From NCBI GenBank assembly GCA_944354535.1, contig CALVPY010000023.1:1-37747 (forward strand): DNA of 37,747 nucleotides, given 5' to 3'. The notes under the pieces were generated by a model, which was given only the letters and a program-made list of their open reading frames with translations, did no database searches and was not told the DNA's origin. Numbering within the stretch: the stretch's first letter is position 1; every line of letters begins with the position of its first letter. Positions 15,158 to 23,688 of the stretch are shown in pieces. Both the position numbers and the translations under genes were made by a program. Source of the DNA: an uncultured Clostridia bacterium. GTDB lineage: Bacteria; Bacillota; Clostridia; Christensenellales; Borkfalkiaceae.

Positions 15158-17101
15158 TTACAGTCTGATCTTCTGTCTCAGTTCGATCTCTTCGACGTTC
15201 CTGCCGACCATGATCTCAAACACGCCCGGCTTGACCGTCCACTTGTCTTTGGCCACCGAATAATAGGCGAATGCCCGTTCGTCCAGCGTCAGCTCCGCTT
15301 CCGTGCTCCCGTGCGCCTTGACGAACACCTTTTTGAACGCCTTCAGCTCCTTATACGGGCGGTAGACTTCCTTCGTCACTTCCCGCACATAGACCTGCGC
15401 CGCCTCTTTGCCGTCCGTATCGGAGATATTCTCGACGGTGAACGTCACCTTGACGCACCCTCCCTCTTTTCGGACGCGAAGATCGCGGTAGACGAACTCC
15501 GAATAGGAGAGCCCGAAGCCGAACGGGAAGAGCACGGGGACGCCGAACGTATCGAAATAGCGGTACCCCACGTTCAGCCCCTCGCTGTACAGCATGACGG
15601 CCTCGTCGCGGTAGGCGTTCTCGGCGGGCACATCTTCCAGGCGGAGGGGGAAAGTCTCCGTCAGTTTGCCCGAGGGGTTGACTTTGCCCGTCAGCACCCT
15701 TGCGACGGCGCGGCTGACGAACTCGCCGCCGTACCCCGCCCAGAGGACGGCATCGGCTTCCCCGATCCAATCGGTCATGTCGATCGCCGCACCCGCATAC
15801 ACCACGACGACGAGCTTTTCGCTCACATCGGCGAGCGCGTGGATGGCGAGCTCCTCCTCTTTGGAAAGTTTGATGTGCTGCCTGTCCGCGCCCTCATACT
15901 CGCAGGAATTCGGCTCGCCCACGCACAGCACGGTGACGTCGCTCTCCGCCGCTTTCACGACGGCAGCCTTGAGGTTGCCGAGGATGGCCTGATGCCCCTG
16001 TACTTCCCAGACGCTCTCCGCAAACTCTGCGAAGGCGCCCTCGCTCCCAAGCGCATCCGCAAGCGGTTCGAATTCGCGTTCGGGATAGACGTTGGAGGAG
16101 CCGCCGCCGAAATAGTAGCGGAATGCGGGCGCGCCCGTCACAAAGACGCGCTCCTTCCGAAGGGGCAGCACGCCCTCGTTCTTCAGAAGGACGATGCCCT
16201 CCTCTTCGATCTTCTGCGCCGTCGCGCGGCGTGCCGCAAGATCCATATCCATCCTGCGGAGCTCCTTCTCCCGAGCGCACTTTTCGGCGAGGGCAGCGAC
16301 CCTTCCGGCGCTCTCGTCGAGCTTTGCCCGATCGAGCTGTTCCGCCTTTTGGAGCATCTCCTTTTGATGCCGTTCGTTGTAGGGCATCTCCCAGTTGCAG
16401 CCCGCGTTCAGGCTCGCTTCGCTGTCCTGCACCGCCTCCCAGTCCGACATGATCATGCCGTCAAAACCGAACTCGCCGCGCAGGACGCCGTAGAGCTTTT
16501 CATGTTCGCTCATCCTAACGCCGTTGACGAGGTTGTAAGAACTCATCACCGTCCACGGCTGCGCCTCGCAGGCGATCTCGAAGGGGCGCAGATACAGCTC
16601 GCGCAGCGTCCGCTCGTCCACTTCCATGCTCAGCCACTTGCGCGAGAGCTCGGAGCTGTTGCAGCAGAAATGTTTGAGCGATGTTCCGACGTGCATGCTC
16701 TGCACGCCCTTGATGTACTCTCTTGCAAACGTGCCCGCCACAACGGGATCTTCCGAAAGATATTCGAAATTCCTGCCGTTGGTGGGCAGACGCTTGATGT
16801 TCACCCCGGGGCCTAAAAGGATATCGACATCCTGTTCGATGCAGTCGTTCCCGAGGCTTTTGCCCATTTCATAGGCAAGCGATGTATCCCAGGTCTGCGA
16901 AAGGATCTGAAAGGAAGGATATGCCACGGACCTGATGCAGTCCGTCTGCTCCGTCGTCATCCTGTCGCGCGGCTGGCGCAGCCCGACGGGGCCGTCCGAT
17001 ACCACGAACCGATAGAGCGCTCCTTCCGCATCGTAATTGGTCCAGAAATCTGCGCCCATCACGAGTTTTACTTTTTGTTCCGTTGTCAGATCCTTTTTCA
17101 T
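15158..17101 (-). CDS. Glycoside hydrolase family 3, canonical order
   Basis: A 647-residue cytosolic exo-beta-glycosidase. The TIM-barrel domain (1-230 visible core) has VSDGPVGLR, GRNFEYLSEDP, KHFCCNSSE (about 143-150) and the nucleophile Asp220 in IMSDWE. The alpha/beta-sandwich domain follows from about 290 (EEEGIVLLKNEGVLPL; LTGKVNPSGKLTETFP), then the fibronectin III-like domain (about 565-640, EAAQVYVREV...YRPYKELKAF). No signal peptide. Compared with the GH3 at 630-3053 the domain order is opposite, so the two are not recent duplicates. AAAGGAAC precedes the ATG. It sits between the large modular lipoprotein and the binding protein, consistent with cleavage of imported oligosaccharides. 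Specificity (glucoside or xyloside) is not resolved. Confidence 0.94.
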   Translation of the reverse strand: MKKDLTTEQKVKLVMGADFWTNYDAEGALYRFVVSDGPVGLRQPRDRMTTEQTDCIRSVAYPSFQILSQTWDTSLAYEMGKSLGNDCIEQDVDILLGPGVNIKRLPTNGRNFEYLSEDPVVAGTFAREYIKGVQSMHVGTSLKHFCCNSSELSRKWLSMEVDERTLRELYLRPFEIACEAQPWTVMSSYNLVNGVRMSEHEKLYGVLRGEFGFDGMIMSDWEAVQDSEASLNAGCNWEMPYNERHQKEMLQKAEQLDRAKLDESAGRVAALAEKCAREKELRRMDMDLAARRATAQKIEEEGIVLLKNEGVLPLRKERVFVTGAPAFRYYFGGGSSNVYPEREFEPLADALGSEGAFAEFAESVWEVQGHQAILGNLKAAVVKAAESDVTVLCVGEPNSCEYEGADRQHIKLSKEEELAIHALADVSEKLVVVVYAGAAIDMTDWIGEADAVLWAGYGGEFVSRAVARVLTGKVNPSGKLTETFPLRLEDVPAENAYRDEAVMLYSEGLNVGYRYFDTFGVPVLFPFGFGLSYSEFVYRDLRVRKEGGCVKVTFTVENISDTDGKEAAQVYVREVTKEVYRPYKELKAFKKVFVKAHGSTEAELTLDERAFAYYSVAKDKWTVKPGVFEIMVGRNVEEIELRQKIRL

Positions 17102-17145
17102 GTTGCTTTGTTCCTTTTTTTGTCTTTGTGGTCTTGCTCAAAACG

Positions 17146-17184
17146 GGTCTGCGTGCGGGAGCTGCAGGCGCTCCCGCACCGACC
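17146..17184 (-). other. Intercistronic hairpin between the large lipoprotein and GH3
   Basis: A 10-bp stem (17153-17162 with 17170-17179, loop 7) is extended by GGTC/GACC outside. On the minus strand only a short TTTT follows at some distance. It may be a weak terminator or a 3'-end stabiliser that lets the upstream surface-protein message accumulate above the downstream genes. Confidence 0.5.
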
Positions 17185-17210
17185 CTGTATGGAGGAAATG
17201 ATGAGATCGG

Positions 17211-20200
17211 TCAGTTAGCCTCTTCCGAGATCTCAAAGTGCATCGTCACGTTATCCGCCGTATCCCAGGAGAAGAACCCGACGCGCACTTCCTGATCGGC
17301 ATACTCTGCGGGGATGGTGTATTCCCCGACCTGATCTCCGTCGAAATAGGTGTACAGCTTGCCGTCGCGGATGCTGACGGTGAGATCGAGCCCCTCGCCC
17401 GTGGTGATCGCCGCGCGTTCCTCATCCGAAAGGTTATGCACGGGATTTTCGCCCCACTGGTTGAGGTTGGCGCTCGCATCGAACAGGCTGTTGCCCGCAT
17501 TGTAGGGATCCCACGCGGAGTTGCAGTACTGGATGTTGCCGTTGCCGTCGCCGTTGTGATAGCGGATGATGAGGTGCTTATTGTTCTCGAATACGAGGAC
17601 GATGCCCTGCGTGTGCATATTGTGTTTGCTGAAATTCCAGTTGATGCCGAGCGTGACGGTGACGTCCTTGTAGCTGTCCGCGGTGATGACGTTGAACGTC
17701 CCGCCGGGGCCGGTGTAGCCGATCGAAGCGTCCTCATTGTTCACGTTCGTAAAATCATGTTTATCCTGATCCCAGCCGACGAGAGATTCGAACAGGCGGT
17801 ACTCGAACGCCAGCTCTTGGACGGACGCGCCGTTCTCATCCACCGTAAAGACGATGTCGCCGTAGCCTTCCGTGGAAGCGGTATAGCTGCCCACGGGCAG
17901 GCTGTTTGCCGTGATCTTGCCGCCCGAAACGGTGCAGACGATCTCCGGAGACAAGCCGTCTTTCAGCACGACCTTGGCGCCGTCGGCGATCGCATTTCCT
18001 GCAACGCCGTACTTATGGCCCGTCACGCCGAGGGAAAGATCGACGGTCGCGACTTGTTCAAACGCTGCCGCAACGGTGTGCTCCTCTTTGCTTGCCGTGA
18101 AGGTATAGACGCCGTCCTTGACATTTTCGAGCGCGACCTCCGCGCCGTCCACCGTCAGGGAAGCGAGCTTATATCCCTCGGCAGGCTTGATCGTCACGGT
18201 GACGGTGTCGCCGAGAACGATGCCTTCGGAAATTTCAAGGCTGCCGTTCGTATCCGTCGTCTCGTCCGTTACGGTGACGGAAGCGGGCAGAATGAGCGTT
18301 TCGGAAATTTCGATCTTCCAGACCGCGCTGCCCTTGGCGTCGCCCGCAAAGTAGCCGACCTGGATCTGATCGTCCTCGTATCCTGCGGGGAGCGCAATGG
18401 AATAGACGAACCTGCCGTCCACGAACGCATAGAGCATGCCGCCTTTGCGCGTGAGCGTCACGGAGATGCCCTCTGCGCTGTTGAATTTTGCGATGTCCTC
18501 CTCCGTCACGGAGCCGGGAGCAGATTCCTTCCAGGCACCCGGCCAGACAGACTGCACCCCCCATTGATCGGGGCGGAACTGAACGATCGTCTGATCGGTC
18601 TTGAGATTGAAGATCGCAGCCTTGCCGTCCTCAAAGCGCAGCACGATGCCCTGGATCACGCCCGCATTGTCGTTCTTCGCATAGATGGTCGCGGAGACGT
18701 CGCCGAAGCTTTCCGTCGAGATGATGTTGAGACTCTTATAGAGCTGATCGCCCGCATTCACGCCGATGGTCGCAGGCGTATCGTTGACGTGCGAATAATC
18801 ATGGATGTCGTTGTCATAGCCGACCCAGGAGACAAACCGTTCGAACTCCAGCGTGAAGTCCGCGTCGGCAAGCCCGTCTTCGGTGACTTTAAGTCCCGTT
18901 ACGGAAACATATCCTTTGGCGGAGAGCGTATAGTTTGAACCCGTCGACACGCCTTCAAATACTGCGACGCCGTCCGTCACGGAAGCGGTGTAGGTTTTGG
19001 TGCCGTCGGAGAGCGTGACCTCCTGCCCTTCGAGCGAATTGCCGTCTACATCGTACTTATGGCCCGTGATGTTCACGGTGACATCCGCCGTGGCGAGCTT
19101 TTCAAACGCTGCCGCAACGGTGTAGCTCTCTTTGGTCGCCGTGAAGGTATAGACGCCGTCCTTGACATTTTCGAGCGCGACCGCCGTGCCGTCCACCGTC
19201 AGGGAAGCGAGCTTGTAGCCCGCGGCAGGCTTGACCGTCACGGTGACGGTACCGCCGAGAACGACGCCTTCGGAAATTTCAAGGGTGCCGTTCGCATCCG
19301 TCGTCTCGTCCGTTACGGTGACTTGCTTCAGATAGGCAGATGCATCCTCGATGCGGAACTTCTGCTCCTTGCCGACGATCTGAGAAGCGGTCGTACAGAA
19401 GATGCCGACATAGCATTCACGATCGGCGTACGAAGCGTCCAGCGTCTTGGTATCGTAGTAGACGCCGTCGATGAACACATGGATGCGGTTTGCATCGCGC
19501 ACCAACGTGAGCTCATACGACCTGCCCTCTTCCAGGGGATTGATGTAACCGTTCCAGTCACCGCACAGGTTGCTGCCGAAGCCCCAAATGTTCATTTCCC
19601 CGTTCCAGGAGATATGACTGTTCCATTCCTTCTGGATCATCATGTAGCCGTCCTGCGCGTAGCTGTCGCCCTTGAAGCGGATGAACACGCCCTGCCGCTG
19701 ACCGTCGACAACGGTCGCAACGGTGATGGCGACGTCGCCGAAGGGGATCTTGCTCGAGACCCATTCGGTATCGCCGCTCGCGTGCATGATGCTGCCGTCG
19801 TTCTGATCGCTCAGGTCGGCATTATCGCCCCAGCCCCAGGCAATGGTCAGATTTTCAAACAGATCGAATTCGAGCGTGAGCTCCGCCTCTGTAAGCCCGT
19901 CTTCGGTGATTTCCAGCCCCGTTTCGGGAACGTACCCTTCGGCAGAGAGCGTATAGTTCGAACCTGACGGCACATCTTCAAATACTGCGATGCCGTCCGT
20001 CACGGAAGCGGTGTAGGTATTGGTGCCGTCGGAGAGCGTGACTTCCTGCCCTTCGAGCGAATTGCCGGCTACATCGTACTTGTGACCCGTGATATTCACG
20101 GTGACGTCGGTGAACGCGACCTCGGCAAAGGAAGCCTCGATCTCGTAAACGCTGTCCACGCGGATCTCCAGCTTGCCGTCGGCGACGGAGGTTGTCATAT

Positions 20201-22562
20201 CACGCCCGTCGATCATGAGCTTTTCGAGGCGGTAGCCCTGTGCGGGCTCGATGGAAATGACCGCCGTCTGCCCGATGGTATAGCTGTCCTTCTCAAGCGC
20301 AACGGTGCCGTTCTGCGCAGCCGCGATAACGGGAGTTGCGTCTTTGAGATACTGCGAAACGTCCGTCGTGTAATCGAAGGAATACGTCCAATTGTTTGCG
20401 GGATTCCAGACGATGTACCCGAACTGATAGTCCATATCGGCATACTTTTCGTCGAGCGTGAAGCAGTCGATGAAGACGTCGTCGGCAAGCACGTAGATCA
20501 CCGCGCCCTGCTTGACGAGCCTCAGATCAAAGCCTTCGCCCGCCCACTTTGCGCGCAGCGCCGCGAGCTCCGCCGACGGATTGTTCGTGCCGTAGAGCAC
20601 CTCGCCGAAGGCGTTCTTGTAATCCCACGCGCCGCTCGGGTTGATGTTGTTCTTGAACGGGTTGTTATTGCCCCAGCCGAGGCTGCTCCCCGAGGGATAG
20701 TTCTCGATGCGGAAATCGCCTTCGCTGCCGCCGCAGCTGGAGGCTGCGAAGAAGCTGCCGTCCTCAAAGAGGATGACGACGAATTCCTTTTGGGTATGGT
20801 TGCCCATCTTGCTCGTGAGCGAGAAGGCAAGGTCGCCCGTAAAGTGCTCGTTGGAGAGCAGCCCGATGCCCCAGCCCGAGAGGTGGGTAAACTCACCGTT
20901 GACGGCATTGGTCAGATCGAAATCGCTGAGGGGATAGTGCCCGTCGGAACCGTCCACGAACATCTGGTATTCGAGTTCGATCGACGTGAGCGTCTCGTCA
21001 AACTGGATCTGCTGTTCATAGTAGCCGTCCACGACGACGGTATAGAGGTTCTTGATGACGGAAGGCGCCGTGATCCTGCCGTTCTCGCCCACGACGAAGG
21101 AGTAGTCGGTGTCTTTGAAGGTGACGACCGTCCCCTGCGGCAGGGGCTCTCTCGTACCCGACCTGTCGCCCGTGACGATGAGATCGAGCGCGACGGGAAC
21201 TTCTTCCATGAACTCCGCTTCGACGATCATATTCATGCGCGCGGCCTTCGTCGTAAGCACACCGTCCGTGACGCTGCTCTTCATCTCCCTGCCGTTGACG
21301 AGCAGCGAGTTGAGCATATAGCCGTCGGGAACGGTCACATTGAGCGTGATGTCATCGCCCAGCACATAGGAATCTTTGTCTGCCGTGACGTTCGCCGCAG
21401 CCGCTCCCTCCTCGGAGGGCTTATTGACCGAGATCGCAGGGACGATCGAAGCGGAAGGGTCTTCGGCGATCGCAAAGGGAATGGTGACGTTGCTTGCCGT
21501 ATCCCACGAGAAGTAAGCGACGCGCACTTTGCCGACGCCCTCGGGCAGCGCATAGGTGCCGATCTCAGTCCCGCCGAAATAGGTGACGAGTTCGCCGCCC
21601 TTCACTGCCACGGTGAGGTCGGTCCCTTCGCCCGTAGTGATCTCCGCGCGCTCCTCCGCCGTGAGATTGTAGATGGGCAGCTCGCCCCACTCGTTCATCC
21701 CCGTAAAGACGCTTTTGCTTTCGGGGATCATTTCCCAAGAACCGTTGTTGTGTCCGTTGTAGTACTGGATGTTGCCGTAGCCGTCGCCGTTATGATAGCG
21801 CACCACGGCGTGCCGGCCATCTTCGAACAGGAGGATGATGCCCTGCGTGTGCTGGCCGTTGGTACTGAAGTTCCAGTTGAGGCCGACCGTTGCGGCAACT
21901 TCTTCGAAGCTGTCCTTCGTGAGGACGCTGAACGTGCCGCCGGGGCCCGAATAGCCGAGTGTGGCGTTCTCTGCGTTCGCGTTCGAGAAGTCGATCTTCT
22001 CCCAATCCCAGCCGAGCAGCGATTCGAAGATCTCATACTCGAGCACGATGCCGCGCGACCCGCCGAGGACGACGTTCTCGTCCTCGCCGACCTGCACGTT
22101 GATCGTATAGTCCTGATAGCCGGGTTTAGACACCGTCAGGGTGTAGGGCGTATCGGCAATGATGTCTTCGATGGTAAATTCGCCCGTCGCGGCGTCGTAA
22201 TCGACGGTGACGTCGTCGCTACCCATATCGATGCTGACGCCCGAATAATCGTCGACGAATTTGCCGAATTTGCGCAGTTTCACCTGCCCGGATGCCGAAC
22301 CGTATGTATGTTCGACGACCGTCTCTTCCGCGCCGCATTCACACTCGCCAGCGACGAAGATATGATCTTCGCGCGAGCTCTCGTCGATGGCGCCGTCCTC
22401 GGGACAGACCTTCCAATGCTGATCTTCGTCATGCGCCCACTGCGTATAACTGTGCGTATGCTCGGGTTCATCCGGCGTATCGACGCAGGCGGCGAACGCC
22501 CCGAACGAAAGGCCGGAAACGACTGCGAGACCCGCGATCAGCAATGCCTTCTTGCTCTTCAT
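17211..22562 (-). CDS. Very large modular surface lipoprotein (five repeated units)
   Basis: A 1783-residue protein of unknown function. The signal peptide MKSKKALLIAGLAVVSGLSFGAFAAC gives a lipid anchor; a short Cys/His-rich segment follows (about 30-85). The rest is a repeated plan: a transthyretin-like/carboxypeptidase-regulatory beta domain (for example VTVNITGHKYDVAGNSLEG, SGSNYTLSAEGY), then a 180-200-residue domain with the look of a LamG/concanavalin fold (GILL-type strands such as HTQGIILLFEDG), then an InlB-like beta repeat (DSYTIGQTAVISIEPAQGY). The first two occur five times (lectin-like domains at about 178-360, 534-742, 901-1078, 1241-1421 and 1590-1783), the third four times. 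No C-terminal anchor or catalytic motif is visible. GAGGAGG supports the ATG at 22562 over the one at 22577. Its place inside the glycan operon suggests polysaccharide capture. Domain names are by pattern only. Confidence 0.85.
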   Translation of the reverse strand: MKSKKALLIAGLAVVSGLSFGAFAACVDTPDEPEHTHSYTQWAHDEDQHWKVCPEDGAIDESSREDHIFVAGECECGAEETVVEHTYGSASGQVKLRKFGKFVDDYSGVSIDMGSDDVTVDYDAATGEFTIEDIIADTPYTLTVSKPGYQDYTINVQVGEDENVVLGGSRGIVLEYEIFESLLGWDWEKIDFSNANAENATLGYSGPGGTFSVLTKDSFEEVAATVGLNWNFSTNGQHTQGIILLFEDGRHAVVRYHNGDGYGNIQYYNGHNNGSWEMIPESKSVFTGMNEWGELPIYNLTAEERAEITTGEGTDLTVAVKGGELVTYFGGTEIGTYALPEGVGKVRVAYFSWDTASNVTIPFAIAEDPSASIVPAISVNKPSEEGAAAANVTADKDSYVLGDDITLNVTVPDGYMLNSLLVNGREMKSSVTDGVLTTKAARMNMIVEAEFMEEVPVALDLIVTGDRSGTREPLPQGTVVTFKDTDYSFVVGENGRITAPSVIKNLYTVVVDGYYEQQIQFDETLTSIELEYQMFVDGSDGHYPLSDFDLTNAVNGEFTHLSGWGIGLLSNEHFTGDLAFSLTSKMGNHTQKEFVVILFEDGSFFAASSCGGSEGDFRIENYPSGSSLGWGNNNPFKNNINPSGAWDYKNAFGEVLYGTNNPSAELAALRAKWAGEGFDLRLVKQGAVIYVLADDVFIDCFTLDEKYADMDYQFGYIVWNPANNWTYSFDYTTDVSQYLKDATPVIAAAQNGTVALEKDSYTIGQTAVISIEPAQGYRLEKLMIDGRDMTTSVADGKLEIRVDSVYEIEASFAEVAFTDVTVNITGHKYDVAGNSLEGQEVTLSDGTNTYTASVTDGIAVFEDVPSGSNYTLSAEGYVPETGLEITEDGLTEAELTLEFDLFENLTIAWGWGDNADLSDQNDGSIMHASGDTEWVSSKIPFGDVAITVATVVDGQRQGVFIRFKGDSYAQDGYMMIQKEWNSHISWNGEMNIWGFGSNLCGDWNGYINPLEEGRSYELTLVRDANRIHVFIDGVYYDTKTLDASYADRECYVGIFCTTASQIVGKEQKFRIEDASAYLKQVTVTDETTDANGTLEISEGVVLGGTVTVTVKPAAGYKLASLTVDGTAVALENVKDGVYTFTATKESYTVAAAFEKLATADVTVNITGHKYDVDGNSLEGQEVTLSDGTKTYTASVTDGVAVFEGVSTGSNYTLSAKGYVSVTGLKVTEDGLADADFTLEFERFVSWVGYDNDIHDYSHVNDTPATIGVNAGDQLYKSLNIISTESFGDVSATIYAKNDNAGVIQGIVLRFEDGKAAIFNLKTDQTIVQFRPDQWGVQSVWPGAWKESAPGSVTEEDIAKFNSAEGISVTLTRKGGMLYAFVDGRFVYSIALPAGYEDDQIQVGYFAGDAKGSAVWKIEISETLILPASVTVTDETTDTNGSLEISEGIVLGDTVTVTIKPAEGYKLASLTVDGAEVALENVKDGVYTFTASKEEHTVAAAFEQVATVDLSLGVTGHKYGVAGNAIADGAKVVLKDGLSPEIVCTVSGGKITANSLPVGSYTASTEGYGDIVFTVDENGASVQELAFEYRLFESLVGWDQDKHDFTNVNNEDASIGYTGPGGTFNVITADSYKDVTVTLGINWNFSKHNMHTQGIVLVFENNKHLIIRYHNGDGNGNIQYCNSAWDPYNAGNSLFDASANLNQWGENPVHNLSDEERAAITTGEGLDLTVSIRDGKLYTYFDGDQVGEYTIPAEYADQEVRVGFFSWDTADNVTMHFEISEEAN

Positions 22563-22620
22563 ATTTTTCCTCCTCACAAATTAGATTTATCGAAAGCGCA
22601 CACGGCGCTCACTTTTGTTC

Positions 22621-23679
22621 TCAGCCGATCTCGACTTCGAATTCGAGATCTTCCCTCGCATTCCTGGCTTCATAGGTGTAGATGCCGCCCGAGAAGGAGA
22701 GCTGCCCGGTGCAGTCGACGCCGTTGACTTTGAAGGAAGTGACTTCCGCGCCGTTGAGCGTCCGGATGACGAACGTCGGCGTCCCCTCTGCCAGGAAGTA
22801 ATCCCAGCCGTGCTCTTCTTCCAGCGTACCGCTGCCGCTGCCCGTATAGGTCACGGTGTAGTCGTAGGCGATGAGCCCGTCCTTGCCGAATTTGAAGAAG
22901 GTGGAAGGGTTCTGAAAGCCGACGGGGATGTAATCCGCCGCCCAGTCGGACCAGAATCTGTCGCCGTTGAGATCGGTCCCATCATATCTGAGCGAGAAGA
23001 TATGCACGGGGTCGATGCCGAGGATGAGCGAATCGCGCTGCTCCTGCGTCTCCACATCGTAGTCGGCAAATTCCAAAAAGCCCCACGGGAAAAACGCCTC
23101 GATGATATAGCCGTAGCACTCGAGCGTATTGACTTCGCCGCCCAAAGTCGTTGCGGCGACGACGGGCATCTTTTCGTATGTCGTCTTGGCTCCGTTCCAG
23201 CCGTTGTAGTTGAGCTTGGACTCATAGGAACCGTCCGCCAGAAAGTCGAACTCGAAGCAGCGGGGGGAATCGCCGCCGTCCGTCGCGGGCCCCATGTACA
23301 TCTCGATGCAGCTGTTGTAATAGGACGTTCTGTTGGGATTCACATAGATATTGGTGCCCGTCTCTTCTACCTTGATCGCAAAGTAGACGCCCTTTTCGCC
23401 GTACGAAGTCGTAAATTCGATGTCGGCGTACTGCTGTGCGTTCATGACGTCCACGGCGTACAGCCAGCGCGATTCGCTCCAGCGCGCCTCGTCGAGGACG
23501 CCGTCGATGGTCATATCCGCATCCGTCTCTGCCTGAGGGGGAGCGGGGTTGGTGAACTGATAAGGCTCAGGGTCGGGGATATACTCCACCTTCTTCTCGC
23601 AGCCCGAAAGCATTGCCGCAGAGCAGACCGCGGAAAGGCAGAGGAGCGCCGTTATCATCTTTGCTGTCTTTTTCATCAT
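22621..23679 (-). CDS. CBM9-like carbohydrate-binding lipoprotein
   Basis: A 352-residue lipoprotein: signal peptide ending LSGC (Cys about 27). The core begins with IDGVLDEARWSESRWLYAVDV (about 58-78), the hallmark opening of family 9 carbohydrate-binding/DOMON-type domains, and continues with FAIKVEET, a CIEMYMGP strand, FEFDFLADGSYE and AFFPWGFLEF, as in those domains. The last 70 residues (FVIRTLNGAEVTSFKVNGVDC) form a small beta module resembling the InlB-like modules of the large protein downstream. AGGAGG precedes two adjacent ATG codons; the second (23676) has the better spacing (7), so the true start may be one codon later. It starts 9 bases after the GH43 stop. Presumably presents glycan to the neighbouring enzymes; family 9 modules elsewhere bind chain ends. 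Confidence 0.82.
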   Translation of the reverse strand: MMKKTAKMITALLCLSAVCSAAMLSGCEKKVEYIPDPEPYQFTNPAPPQAETDADMTIDGVLDEARWSESRWLYAVDVMNAQQYADIEFTTSYGEKGVYFAIKVEETGTNIYVNPNRTSYYNSCIEMYMGPATDGGDSPRCFEFDFLADGSYESKLNYNGWNGAKTTYEKMPVVAATTLGGEVNTLECYGYIIEAFFPWGFLEFADYDVETQEQRDSLILGIDPVHIFSLRYDGTDLNGDRFWSDWAADYIPVGFQNPSTFFKFGKDGLIAYDYTVTYTGSGSGTLEEEHGWDYFLAEGTPTFVIRTLNGAEVTSFKVNGVDCTGQLSFSGGIYTYEARNAREDLEFEVEIG

Positions 23680-23688
23680 GCTTCCTCC

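Noticed and set aside
20082-22727. 881-residue plus-strand open frame, and similar long antisense frames at 17238, 23884, 25758 and 15143
   Set aside because: All lie opposite well-supported genes and show shadow composition; no motifs.
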